DNA of 64,000 nt from Acidovorax sp. YS12 (lineage in GTDB: Bacteria > Pseudomonadota > Gammaproteobacteria > Burkholderiales > Burkholderiaceae_C): positions 1,674,001 to 1,738,000 of the forward strand of contig CP053915.1 of NCBI GenBank assembly GCA_021496925.1. Direction: 5' to 3'. The position numbers were made by a program, and so were the translations under genes. Below are positions 17,607 through 26,420 of this stretch, one piece after another. The notes under the pieces are model-generated. The model had not been told where the DNA came from. It ran no database searches and worked only from the letters and a program-made list of their open reading frames with translations. Every line of letters begins with the position of its first letter. The stretch's first letter is position 1.

Positions 17607-18385
17607 ACTTTTCCCGCAGCGGAGACATCACCCCCATGGCCCTTACTTCCATTGCCGCCTCAGACGACAACAGGCCTGCCGCCGCGCCGGAGGGCGGACG
17701 GCATCTCCCCGACGAAATCGCCGCCACCATCAACACGCGGGTGCAGCGCGGCGAGCTGCTGCCCGGCGAGCGCCTGCCCAGCGAGCGCGAGCTGTGCGAG
17801 CTGTTCGGCGTGAGCCGCTCGGTGGTGCGCGAGGCGCTGTCGCAGCTCAAGTCGGACGGGGTCATCGAAACCCGGCGCGGCAGCGGCGCCTATGTGCTGG
17901 AGCGCGATCAGCGCCAGTCCTTCCGCATGCAGGACGTGGCCATCGACGAGCGCGACAGCCTGGCGCTGGTGATGGAGCTGATCGTCACCGTCGAGGTGGC
18001 GGCCACGCGGCTGGCGGCCACGCGCCGCACGCCCGAGGACCTGAAGATGATCCGGCGCGCGCTCATCGGCATGGAGTACGAGATCGCCAACGACCGGCTG
18101 GGCGACGAGCAGGACTTCGCCTTCCACCAGGCCATCGTCGAGGCCACGCACAACCCGCACTTCATCGCCCTGAGCTCGCACCTGGAGCAAGGCGCGCGCC
18201 GCGTGATCCGCCAGGCCCGCACCAACACGCGCACGCGCCACACCGACCTGATCGAGGCCGTGCAGGAGGAGCACCAGGCGATCTTCGACGCCATCAAGGC
18301 GAGCGACGCCGACGCCGCCGCGCGCGCCGCCGAGGACCACCTGAAGAACGCTGCCCGGCGCCTGGACATGTACCTCAAGCGCTGA
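17597..18385 (+). CDS. GntR-family transcriptional regulator, FadR/FCD subgroup
   Basis: 262 residues from 17597. An internal ATG at 17636 has a better ribosome site (GGAGA at 17621-17625) and would leave 249 residues; the second start also frees the operator that overlaps 17597. The winged helix spans about residues 35-95 (RLPSERELCELFGVSRSVVREALSQL...GVIETRRGSGAYV). The FCD ligand-binding domain follows, with the metal/acid-binding His residues in DFAFHQAIVEATHN and in the C-terminal helix. It is divergent from the catabolic operon and probably represses it, and perhaps itself, through the TGGTCnGACCA sites. The effector is probably an organic acid of the pathway (inference). Confidence 0.9.
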   Translation: MSDNFSRSGDITPMALTSIAASDDNRPAAAPEGGRHLPDEIAATINTRVQRGELLPGERLPSERELCELFGVSRSVVREALSQLKSDGVIETRRGSGAYVLERDQRQSFRMQDVAIDERDSLALVMELIVTVEVAATRLAATRRTPEDLKMIRRALIGMEYEIANDRLGDEQDFAFHQAIVEATHNPHFIALSSHLEQGARRVIRQARTNTRTRHTDLIEAVQEEHQAIFDAIKASDADAAARAAEDHLKNAARRLDMYLKR

Positions 18386-18410
18386 CCCCCGGCCTCATGC
18401 CAAGACATGG

Positions 18411-18440
18411 CAACGCCCCGGCAACCCCGGGGCGTTGTGC
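18411..18440 (+). terminator. Stem-loop after the GntR gene
   Basis: An 11-bp perfect stem CAACGCCCCGG (18411-18421) / CCGGGGCGTTG (18427-18437) with a 5-nt loop, followed by the weak T run TGCTTT. It lies 25 bp after the GntR stop and before the next gene's promoter. Confidence 0.6.
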
Positions 18441-18470
18441 TTTGGCGCGTGGCCAGGGCGGCGCCGCAAA

Positions 18471-18505
18471 TTCACACAAGGTAAATTCATTACGGATAGT
18501 ACAAT
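18471..18505 (+). promoter_or_regulatory. Probable promoter of the VOC gene
   Basis: An AT-rich island with TTCACA at 18471-18476 and GATAGT at 18495-18500 (18-nt spacing), or TACAAT at 18500-18505 as an alternative -10. The gene has its own GGAGAC ribosome site at 18521-18526. Confidence 0.45.
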
Positions 18506-18530
18506 TTCAGCCCCACTCCAGGAGACGGCC

Positions 18531-19133
18531 ATGGCCCTGCCCGCACCCGCAGCCATCGAGCAGCTGCACCACTTCGCCTACCGCTGCCGCGACGCCGAGG
18601 AGACGCGCCACTTCTACGAAGACCTGCTGGGCCTGCCGCTGTACCACATCATCCAGAGCGACTACGTGCCCAGCACGGGCGAGTACTGCCCGTACACGCA
18701 TTTCTTCTTCCGCCTGCGCGACGGCTCGTTCATCGCCTTCTTCGACCTGGGCGACGACGTGAAGCCCGCGCCCTCGCCCAACACGCCGGCCTGGGTCAAC
18801 CACATCGCGTTCCGCGTGGACAGCGTGCAGGCGCTGGAGGACACCAAGGCGCGGCTGCAGGCGCACGGCGTCGAGGTGCTGGGCGTAACCGACCACCACA
18901 TCTTCAAGAGCATCTACTTCTTCGACCCCAACGGCATCCGCCTGGAACTGGCGGCCCAGGTGGCCGGCGCCGACCAGATGGCGCGCGAGAGCCAGACCGC
19001 CCACGCGCGCCTGGCCGCCTGGACGCAGCGCAAGGCGCAGTGGCGCGCGGAGCGCGCGCAGGGCCAGTCCAGCGCGCCCCTGAAGCCGCAGCAGAACGAC
19101 CGGCCCGAGTACGTGCCCAGCACCAGGGTTTGA
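18531..19133 (+). CDS. VOC-superfamily protein with intact metal ligands
   Basis: 200 residues. The ATG at 18531 is preceded by CCAGGAGAC. The two VOC modules carry plausible metal ligands: His in EQLHHFAYRC, His in WVNHIAFRVDS, and Glu in GIRLELAAQ after HIFKSIYFFDPNG. This matches glyoxalase I/extradiol-dioxygenase-like enzymes rather than the degenerate VOC protein at 8490-8978. The last 60 residues are a charged tail (AWTQRKAQWRAERAQ). It follows the GntR regulator and may belong to the same catabolic programme, for example ring cleavage or an isomerisation step. The reaction is not determined. Confidence 0.8.
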   Translation: MALPAPAAIEQLHHFAYRCRDAEETRHFYEDLLGLPLYHIIQSDYVPSTGEYCPYTHFFFRLRDGSFIAFFDLGDDVKPAPSPNTPAWVNHIAFRVDSVQALEDTKARLQAHGVEVLGVTDHHIFKSIYFFDPNGIRLELAAQVAGADQMARESQTAHARLAAWTQRKAQWRAERAQGQSSAPLKPQQNDRPEYVPSTRV

Positions 19134-19136
19134 GCC

Positions 19137-19185
19137 CAATCGGCTTCCAGCCCTTGCCAGACAAGCGCTGGCAGCTACTGAATGA
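19137..19185. repeat. Family 1 dispersed inverted repeat, copy 3
   Basis: Arms GGCTTCCAGCCCTTG and CAAGCGCTGGCAGCTA around CCAGA, just after the VOC gene stop. Confidence 0.7.
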
Positions 19186-19195
19186 TGAGCGGCAC

Positions 19196-19261
19196 AGGGG
19201 CGATAAAATCGCCCCTCCTCCACACCACTGCCTCAGCGGCATCCTGCGGGATGCCGTTTTT
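19196..19261 (+). promoter_or_regulatory. valS leader: palindrome with -10-like core and a terminator-like hairpin
   Basis: A 9-bp palindrome AGGGGCGAT/ATCGCCCCT (19196-19204/19208-19216) encloses TAAAAT (19204-19209), a possible -10. It is followed by the hairpin CGGCATCC/GGATGCCG (19237-19244/19249-19256) and TTTTT (19257-19261). The hairpin with U-tract ends 7 bp before the valS ATG and takes the place of a Shine-Dalgarno sequence. It looks like an intrinsic terminator in the leader, so attenuation is possible. Confidence 0.5.
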
Positions 19262-19268
19262 CATTGCC

Positions 19269-22139
19269 ATGAGCGACACGATCGAACAACCCGGCCTGAA
19301 CAGCCTGTCCAAATCCTTCGAGCCTGCGGCCCTGGAGGCCCACTGGGGCCCCGAGTGGGAGCGGCGCGGCTACGGCGCCGCCGGCGTGCGTGGCACGGGC
19401 CAGGCGGACGCCGGCCAGCCGTCGTTCTGCATCCAGCTGCCGCCGCCCAACGTCACGGGCACGCTGCACATGGGCCATGCGTTCAACCAGACCATCATGG
19501 ACAGCCTCACGCGCTACCACCGCATGCTGGGGCAGAACACGGTCTGGGTGCCGGGCACCGACCACGCCGGCATCGCCACGCAGATCGTGGTGGAGCGCCA
19601 GTTGCAGGAGCAGGGTGTGAGCCGCCACGACCTGGGCCGCCCCGATTTCGTGAAAAAAGTGTGGGAGTGGAAAGAGCAATCGGGCAACACCATCACCACG
19701 CAGATGCGCCGCCTGGGCGACAGCGTGGACTGGCGCCGCGAGTACTTCACCATGGACGACAAGCTCTCCAAGGTGGTGACCGAGACCTTCGTGAAGCTGT
19801 ACCAGCAGGGCCTGATCTACCGCGGCAAGCGCCTGGTGAACTGGGACCCGAAGCTGCAGTCCGCCGTGTCGGACCTGGAAGTGGAGAACGAGGAAAAGGA
19901 CGGCTCGCTGTGGCACATCGCCTACCCGCTGGCCGACGGCTCGGGCCAGCTGGTGGTGGCCACCACGCGCCCCGAAACCATGCTGGGCGACGTGGCGGTG
20001 ATGGTGCACCCCGAGGATGCGCGCTACGCGCACCTGATCGGCCAGAGGGTCAAGCTGCCGCTGTGCGACCGCGAGATCCCGGTGATCGCCGACGCCTACG
20101 TGGACAAGGAATTCGGCACCGGCGTGGTCAAGGTCACGCCCGCGCACGACAACAACGACTACCAGGTGGGCCAGCGCCACGGCCTGCCCATGGTTTGCGT
20201 GCTCACCCTGCAGGCCACGGTGAACGAGAACGCGCCGGCGAAGTACCAGGGCATGGACCGCTTCGTGGCGCGCAAGGCCATCGTGGCCGACCTGGAGGCG
20301 CTGGGCCTGCTGGTGGAGACCAAGAAGCACAAGCTGATGGTGCCCATCTGCACCCGCACCGGCCAGGTGATCGAGCCCATGCTGACCGACCAGTGGTTCG
20401 TGGCCATGAACAAGGCCGGCGAAGGCGACGCCACCGGCAAGAGCATCGCGCAAAAGGCCATTGACGCCGTGGCCGGCGGCCAGGTGCGCTTCGTGCCCGA
20501 GAACTGGGTCAACACCTACAACCAGTGGATGAACAACATCCAGGACTGGTGCATCTCGCGCCAGCTCTGGTGGGGCCACCAGATCCCGGCCTGGTACGAC
20601 GACGAGGGCAACGTCTACGTGGCCCGCAGCGAGGCCGAGGCCCAGGCGCAGGCCCCCGGCAAGGCGCTGACGCGCGACGCCGACGTGCTCGACACCTGGT
20701 ACTCCAGCGCGCTGGTGCCGTTCAGCACCATGGGCTGGCCGGACCAGAGCGAATCGGCCACCGACGACTACAACCTGTACCTGCCCTCCTCCGTGCTGGT
20801 CACGGGCTACGACATCATCTTCTTCTGGGTCGCCCGGATGATCATGATGACCACGCACTTCACCGGGCGCGTGCCGTTCAGGCACGTGTACATCCACGGC
20901 CTGGTGCTGGACGCGCAGGGCAAGAAGATGAGCAAGTCCGAGGGCAACGTGCTCGACCCGGTGGACCTGATCGACGGCATCGCCCTGGAGCCCCTGCTCG
21001 ACAAGCGCACCCAGGGCCTGCGCCGCCCCGAGACCGCGCCCAAGGTGCGCCAGGCCACGCAGAAGGAATTCCCCGAAGGCATTCCGGCCTACGGCGCCGA
21101 CGCGCTGCGCTTCACCTTCGCGGCGCTGGCGTCGCTTGGCCGCAGCATCAACTTCGACAGCAAGCGCTGCGAGGGCTACCGCAACTTCTGCAACAAGCTG
21201 TGGAACGCCAGCCGCTTCGTGCTGATGAACTGCGAGGGCCAGGACTGCGGGCTCGACACCGCCCAGGGCTGCACCAACGAATACCTGCACTTCAGCCAGG
21301 CGGACCGCTGGATCGTCTCGCTGCTGCAGAAGACCGAGGCCGAGGTGGCCAAGGGCTTCGCCGAGTACCGCCTGGACAACGTGGCCAACACGCTCTACGA
21401 CTTCGTCTGGAACGCGTTCTGCGACTGGTACCTGGAGATTGCCAAGGTGCAGATCCAGACCGGAAACGCCGCCCAGCAGCGCGCCACGCGCCGCACGCTG
21501 ATCCGCGTGCTCGAAGCCATCCTGCGCCTGGCGCACCCCATCATCCCCTTCGTCACCGAAGCGCTGTGGCAGGTGGTGGCCCCCATCGCCGGGCTGAAGG
21601 GCGACTCCATCGCCGTGGCCGCCTACCCGCAGGCCCAGCAGGAAAAGATCGACGAAGCCGCCGAGGCCTACGTCGCCCGCCTGAAGAACATGGTGGACGC
21701 CTGCCGCACGCTGCGCGGCGAAATGGGCGTATCGCCCGCGCAGCGCCTGCCGCTGCTGGCCGTGGGCGACAGCGCCGAAGCCACGGCCTTCCTGCGCGCC
21801 AACGCCGACGTGCTCAAGAACCTGGCCAAGCTCAGCGAAGTCAAGGTGTTCGACGCCGAGGCGCCGTGGCAGGCCGCGGCGCAGAGCGCCCCCGTGTCGG
21901 TGGTGGGCGATGCGCGCCTGGCGCTGTTCGTCGAGGTCGACGTGGCCGCCGAGAAGGCCCGGCTGGCCAAGGAGGCCGCCCGGCTGCAGGGCGAAATCGC
22001 CAAGGCCAACGCCAAGCTGGGCAACGAAGCCTTCTGCGCCAAGGCCCCCGCCGCCGTGCTGGAGCAGGAGAAGAAGCGCGTGGCCGACTTCGGCGCCACG
22101 CTGGCACGCATCCAGGAACAACTGGCCCGCCTGGGTTGA
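19269..22139 (+). CDS. valS: Valyl-tRNA synthetase
   Basis: 956 residues, full length. It charges tRNA-Val in the cytoplasm. Class I signatures are present: the HIGH motif variant in PPPNVTGTLHMGHA (about residues 58-71) and KKMSKSEGN (about 551-559). The editing domain lies between them (TTRPETMLGDVAVMVHPED). The anticodon-binding domain and the C-terminal coiled-coil arm (EKARLAKEAARLQGEIAKANAKL) end the protein. The start at 19269 gives the standard N-terminus. An in-frame ATG at 19251 would add 6 residues but lies in the hairpin. No clear ribosome site precedes either start, which is odd for an essential gene. Confidence 0.97.
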   Translation: MSDTIEQPGLNSLSKSFEPAALEAHWGPEWERRGYGAAGVRGTGQADAGQPSFCIQLPPPNVTGTLHMGHAFNQTIMDSLTRYHRMLGQNTVWVPGTDHAGIATQIVVERQLQEQGVSRHDLGRPDFVKKVWEWKEQSGNTITTQMRRLGDSVDWRREYFTMDDKLSKVVTETFVKLYQQGLIYRGKRLVNWDPKLQSAVSDLEVENEEKDGSLWHIAYPLADGSGQLVVATTRPETMLGDVAVMVHPEDARYAHLIGQRVKLPLCDREIPVIADAYVDKEFGTGVVKVTPAHDNNDYQVGQRHGLPMVCVLTLQATVNENAPAKYQGMDRFVARKAIVADLEALGLLVETKKHKLMVPICTRTGQVIEPMLTDQWFVAMNKAGEGDATGKSIAQKAIDAVAGGQVRFVPENWVNTYNQWMNNIQDWCISRQLWWGHQIPAWYDDEGNVYVARSEAEAQAQAPGKALTRDADVLDTWYSSALVPFSTMGWPDQSESATDDYNLYLPSSVLVTGYDIIFFWVARMIMMTTHFTGRVPFRHVYIHGLVLDAQGKKMSKSEGNVLDPVDLIDGIALEPLLDKRTQGLRRPETAPKVRQATQKEFPEGIPAYGADALRFTFAALASLGRSINFDSKRCEGYRNFCNKLWNASRFVLMNCEGQDCGLDTAQGCTNEYLHFSQADRWIVSLLQKTEAEVAKGFAEYRLDNVANTLYDFVWNAFCDWYLEIAKVQIQTGNAAQQRATRRTLIRVLEAILRLAHPIIPFVTEALWQVVAPIAGLKGDSIAVAAYPQAQQEKIDEAAEAYVARLKNMVDACRTLRGEMGVSPAQRLPLLAVGDSAEATAFLRANADVLKNLAKLSEVKVFDAEAPWQAAAQSAPVSVVGDARLALFVEVDVAAEKARLAKEAARLQGEIAKANAKLGNEAFCAKAPAAVLEQEKKRVADFGATLARIQEQLARLG

Positions 22140-22146
22140 TTCAAAA

Positions 22147-22235
22147 ACGATAGCTGCTCGCGCTTGCCCCAAGCGGGTTTGCATGCAAAAACCATGTGAA
22201 TCCCTTGAAGGACAAGCGCCAGCAGCTCATTTTCC
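22147..22235. repeat. Family 1 dispersed inverted repeat, copy 4 (split arms)
   Basis: GATAGCTGCTCGCGCTTG and GACAAGCGCCAGCAGCTCA are separated by about 50 bp that include the palindrome TTTGCATGCAAA. The element ends at the galU ribosome site (CCAGGAG). Confidence 0.65.
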
Positions 22236-22248
22236 AGGAGCGCACTCC

Positions 22249-23133
<885 letters not shown>

Positions 23134-23230
23134 CGCGTGCGGTGCGCGGCGCGGCGCGGCTGCTGCACAATCCCCCCACCCCGGCCGCCGCAGGCACTGT
23201 CGCCCGCTCCCCGGCGCCGGAGGAGCCGCC

Positions 23231-23827
23231 ATGCAACGCCTTCTCGCCATCCTCGCCGCCACGCTCACCCTGGCCCTGGGCCTGACGGGCTGCGGCTACA
23301 ACGACTTCCAGCGCCTGGACGAGCAGACCAAGGCCGCCTGGAGCGAGGTGCTGAACCAGTACCAGCGCCGCGCCGACCTAGTGCCCAACATCGTCGCCAC
23401 CGTCAAGGGCGAGGCCGCGTTCGAGCAGGACACGCTCACCAAGGTGGTCGAGGCGCGCGCCAAGGCCACGTCCATCCAGGTCACGCCCGAGACGCTGAAC
23501 AACCCCGAGGCGTTCAACAAGTTCCAGCAGGCGCAAGGCGAGCTCTCCGGCGCCCTGAGCCGCCTGATGGTGGTGGCCGAGCGCTACCCCACCCTGCAGG
23601 CCAACCAGGCCTTCCGCGACCTGCGCGTGACGCTGGAGGGCACCGAGAACCGCATCACCGTGGCGCGCAACCGCTACATCGAGGCGGTGCAGCAGTACAA
23701 CGTGCTGGCGCGCAGCTTCCCCACCAACCTCACGGCCATGGCGTTCAGCTACGCGCCCAAGCCCAGCTTCACGGTGCAGAACGAGGCGCAGATCAGCACG
23801 CCGCCGGCCGTCGATTTTTCCAAGTAA
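23231..23827 (+). CDS. lemA: LemA-family lipoprotein
   Basis: 198 residues. The N-terminus MQRLLAILAATLTLALGLTGC is a lipoprotein signal with the lipobox LTGC (Cys 21). The rest is the alpha-helical LemA domain, starting YNDFQRLDEQTKAAWSEVLNQYQRRADLVPN and including ENRITVARNRYIEAVQQYN near residue 145. LemA proteins are envelope-anchored and usually sit next to TPM-domain proteins, exactly as here; their biochemical role is not established. Start codon and GGAGGAG ribosome site are clear. The stop at 23825-23827 lies in the same frame as the next gene's start, one codon away. Confidence 0.92.
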   Translation: MQRLLAILAATLTLALGLTGCGYNDFQRLDEQTKAAWSEVLNQYQRRADLVPNIVATVKGEAAFEQDTLTKVVEARAKATSIQVTPETLNNPEAFNKFQQAQGELSGALSRLMVVAERYPTLQANQAFRDLRVTLEGTENRITVARNRYIEAVQQYNVLARSFPTNLTAMAFSYAPKPSFTVQNEAQISTPPAVDFSK

Positions 23828-23830
23828 AAA

Positions 23831-24736
23831 GTGCCTCTCGCCCTTGTCTGGCAAGCGCTGGCAGCTATTCTTCTGATAGTTGCCGGGCTGGCGCCCGCCA
23901 CGGCCCAGCCGCTGCCGTCGCTGCGTCCGGTGCCCGCGCTCACGGCGCATGCCATCGACCAGACCGGCACGCTGAGCGACGCCGAGCGCCAGGCGCTGGA
24001 GGCGCAGCTCGCCGCCATCGAGCAGCAGCACGGCGCGCAGGTGGTGGTGCTGATGGTGCCCGCCACCGCGCCCGAGGACATCGCCACCTTCGCCAACCGC
24101 GTGGGCAACGCCTGGAAGATCGGCCGGCGCGACGTGGGCGACGGCGTGCTCGTCATCGTCGCCAAGGACGAACGGCGCATGCGCATCGAGGTGGCCAAGG
24201 CGCTCGAAGGCGCGATTCCCGACATCGCGGCGGCGCGCATCATCGACGGCGCGATGAAGCCGCGCTTCCGCGAGGGCGACTTCGCCGGCGGGCTGCAAGC
24301 CGCCGTGCAGCAGCTCGGCGCGCGCATCGCAGGCGAAGCGCTGCCGCCGCCGCAGCCGGGCGCGCAACAGGGCGCATCCGGCGGCACCGACGAGACCGAT
24401 GGAGCCGACCTGGCCATCTTCTTGTTCTTCGGCGTCATGGTCGCGGGTCCGGTGGCGCGCGCGCTGTTCGGGCAGCGCCTGGGCGGGCTGGTGGTGGGCG
24501 GCGGCGCGGGCACACTCGCCTTTCTCGCTACGTCCAGCCTGCTGCTGGCCGGTGGCGCCGGCCTGGCGGCGCTGCTCTACACCTGGATTTTCGCCGGACG
24601 CGGCGCGCCCATCATCTGGGGCGGAGGCGGCCACGGCGGTGGAGGCGGCGGCTGGGGCCACGGCGGGGGCGGGGGCGGATTCAGCTCCGGCGGCGGCGGG
24701 GACTTTGGCGGCGGCGGCGCCTCCGGCGACTGGTGA
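23831..24736 (+). CDS. TPM-domain protein (YgcG family) whose signal peptide is encoded by a repeat
   Basis: 301 residues. The frame is closed by the lemA stop 3 bp upstream, so the only good start is GTG at 23831. The signal peptide (ALVWQALAAILLIVAGLAPATAQ) is encoded by a family 1 repeat (23838-23880). The TPM domain spans about residues 38-170 (AIDQTGTLSDAERQALEAQLAAIEQ; GVLVIVAKDERRMRIEVAKALEG). A membrane segment near 205-255 and a Gly/Ser/Trp-rich C-terminal tail follow, which is typical of YgcG-type proteins. TPM domains have been linked to phosphatase and photosystem-repair activity, but the bacterial role is unclear. It is in the lemA-TPM-TPM operon. Confidence 0.85.
   Translation: MPLALVWQALAAILLIVAGLAPATAQPLPSLRPVPALTAHAIDQTGTLSDAERQALEAQLAAIEQQHGAQVVVLMVPATAPEDIATFANRVGNAWKIGRRDVGDGVLVIVAKDERRMRIEVAKALEGAIPDIAAARIIDGAMKPRFREGDFAGGLQAAVQQLGARIAGEALPPPQPGAQQGASGGTDETDGADLAIFLFFGVMVAGPVARALFGQRLGGLVVGGGAGTLAFLATSSLLLAGGAGLAALLYTWIFAGRGAPIIWGGGGHGGGGGGWGHGGGGGGFSSGGGGDFGGGGASGDW
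23838..23880 (+). repeat. Family 1 repeat, copy 5, used as coding sequence
   Basis: GCCCTTGTCTGGCAAGCGCTGGCAGCTATT and its flank occupy codons 3-17 of the TPM-domain gene (key core CAAGCGCTGGCAGCT at 23852-23866). In other copies the same core lies between genes. Read in this frame it encodes a hydrophobic ALVWQALAAILLI stretch suitable for a signal peptide. Confidence 0.75.
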
Positions 24737-24743
24737 GGCACCC

Positions 24744-25265
24744 ATGACACACACCCCACTCCTGCACCGCATCGCCCGCCTGCTGCGCCACCGCTGGGCC
24801 GAAGGCGGCCTGCGCCAGGCCCTGCCGCCCGGCCTGCTCGACCGCCTGGGCCAGCGCGTGGCCGCGAGCGAGCGCCGCCACACCGGCCAGGTCCGCATCT
24901 GCATCGAAGGCGGCCTGCCGCTGTCCTACCTGTGGCGCGGCGCCAGCGCGCGCGAGCGCGCCATCACCCAGTTCGGCAAGCTGCGCGTGTGGGACACCGA
25001 GCACAACAACGGCGTGCTCATCTACCTGCTGCTGGCCGAGCACGCCATCGAGATCGTCGCCGACCGGGGCCTGGCCCGGCGCGTGCCCGCCGCCGACTGG
25101 CACGCCCTGGCCGCGCGCCTGGGCCAGGCCCTGCACCAGGGACGCTACGAGGACGGCCTGACCGACGCGCTGGCCGAAGTCTCGGCGCTGCTGGTGGCAC
25201 ACTTCCCCGCCAGCGGCGATGCGCCCGGCGGCAACGAACTGCCCGACGCGCCCGTGCTGCTGTAG
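24744..25265 (+). CDS. Second TPM-domain protein, cytoplasmic type
   Basis: 173 residues, 7 bp after the first TPM gene, with GAGG before the ATG at 24744. It lacks a signal peptide. The TPM fold is visible in HTGQVRICIEGGLPLSYLWRG, FGKLRVWDTEHNNGVLIYLLLAEHAIEIVADRGLARRV and LGQALHQGRYEDGLTDALAEV (patterns of the family: a GVLIYLL core strand and a DRG loop). LemA-YgcG-TPM triads of this kind are common in Burkholderiales. The role is unknown, probably related to envelope quality control (inference from the partners). Confidence 0.85.
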   Translation: MTHTPLLHRIARLLRHRWAEGGLRQALPPGLLDRLGQRVAASERRHTGQVRICIEGGLPLSYLWRGASARERAITQFGKLRVWDTEHNNGVLIYLLLAEHAIEIVADRGLARRVPAADWHALAARLGQALHQGRYEDGLTDALAEVSALLVAHFPASGDAPGGNELPDAPVLL

Positions 25266-25275
25266 CGCACGCCAT

Positions 25276-25292
25276 GCGACGCATCTTGTCGC
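25276..25292. promoter_or_regulatory. 17-bp palindrome upstream of the SIR2 gene (operator candidate, site 1)
   Basis: GCGACGCATCTTGTCGC: 5-bp perfect arms GCGAC/GTCGC around 7 bp. It matches the site at 28289-28305 at 15 of 17 positions. It lies 80 bp before the chosen SIR2 start and 10 bp before an alternative in-frame ATG at 25303. Confidence 0.6.
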
Positions 25293-25356
25293 ACGCAGGC
25301 CCATGATGGGCACACCGGCTGCCCCTCGCAGCCCGGGCCCCTCACAGGAAGCCACC

Positions 25357-26418
25357 ATGACCACCAACCCACCGCCCGCAGGCCGGGACGACCCGCTGTA
25401 CCTGCGCGCCCGCCAGAGCGTGCTCTTCCGGCGCGACCCCGGCATCGCCACGCTGCAGCGCAGCCTGCGCATCGGCCACCACCACGCCACGGCGCTGCGC
25501 GACGCCCTGCGCGGCGACATCCTGGAATGCCACGCGCCGGACGGCAGTTGGCGCATCACCGAGAGCGCCTACGAGGGGCCGGACCTGCTGCTGCAGGACA
25601 AGCTCGCCCAGGCCGCCGAATGGGTACGCGGCGCGCAATGCATGGTGGTGGCGGCCGGCGCCGGCATGGGCATCGACTCCGGCCTGCCGGACTACCGGGG
25701 CGACAACGGTTTCTGGCGCGCCTACCCCGCGCTGGGCCGCAGCCGCCTGCGCTTCGAGGACATCGCATCGCCCCGCGCCTTCGACAAACGCCCCGCCACC
25801 GCCTGGGGCTTCTACGGCCACCGCCTCAACCTGTACCGCGCCACCACGCCGCACGCCGGACTCGGCCTGCTGCGCGACTGGGGCCAGCGCATGCCGCAGG
25901 GCTGCTTCGTCTTCACCAGCAACGTCGATGGGCACTTTCAGAAGGCGGGCTTCCCCTCCGCGCGCGTGTATGAGTGCCACGGCTCCATCCACCGGCTGCA
26001 ATGCACGGCCAACTGCAAGGGCCTCCTCTGGCCCACGGCGGACCTGCACCCGCAGGTGAACGAGGCCACGTGCCAATGGCCGGGCGAGTTGCCCGCGTGC
26101 CCCCGCTGCGGCGCGCTGGCGCGGCCCAACATCCTGATGTTCGACGACTGGCAGTGGAACCCCACGCGCAGCCACCAGCAACGCGCCCTGCTCGACCTGT
26201 GGCTGGACAGCGCCCAGGCCCCGCTGGTGCTGGAGATCGGCGCGGGCCGCGCCGTGCCCACCGTGCGCCATTTCAGCCAGCGCATGCGGCAACGCGGCAG
26301 CCGGCTGATTCGCATCAACCTGCATGAGGCGAACATCCACAACCCCAACGACATCGAGCTGGCGCTGGGGGCGAAAGAAGCGCTGGAAGGGATTGCGGCG
26401 CACCTTCAACACGGCTGA
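25357..26418 (+). CDS. SIR2-family NAD-dependent deacylase with an N-terminal FtsK-gamma-like winged helix
   Basis: 353 residues. Residues about 10-70 (PLYLRARQSVLF...IATLQRSLRIGHHHATALRDALRGDIL) follow the FtsK gamma DNA-binding winged helix, including the helix-turn-helix core LQR-L-IG---A--L. The SIR2 domain follows: NAD loop AAGAGMGIDSGLPDYRG (about 98-114), TSNVDGHFQKAG (about 188) and catalytic His in ECHGSIHRL (about 207). Zn-binding Cys are in CTANC and CPRCGALARPNILMFDD (about 215-260). The catalytic residues look intact. The ATG at 25357 has AGGAA in front; the alternative ATG at 25303 adds 18 residues. It could be a DNA-directed deacylase or an NAD-consuming effector. The next gene starts 2 bp after its stop. 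Confidence 0.82.
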   Translation: MTTNPPPAGRDDPLYLRARQSVLFRRDPGIATLQRSLRIGHHHATALRDALRGDILECHAPDGSWRITESAYEGPDLLLQDKLAQAAEWVRGAQCMVVAAGAGMGIDSGLPDYRGDNGFWRAYPALGRSRLRFEDIASPRAFDKRPATAWGFYGHRLNLYRATTPHAGLGLLRDWGQRMPQGCFVFTSNVDGHFQKAGFPSARVYECHGSIHRLQCTANCKGLLWPTADLHPQVNEATCQWPGELPACPRCGALARPNILMFDDWQWNPTRSHQQRALLDLWLDSAQAPLVLEIGAGRAVPTVRHFSQRMRQRGSRLIRINLHEANIHNPNDIELALGAKEALEGIAAHLQHG

Positions 26419-26420
26419 AC

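Noticed and set aside
19233..22184. A 983-codon minus-strand frame opposite valS
   Set aside because: Antisense shadow; valS is certain and the shadow has no recognisable domain.
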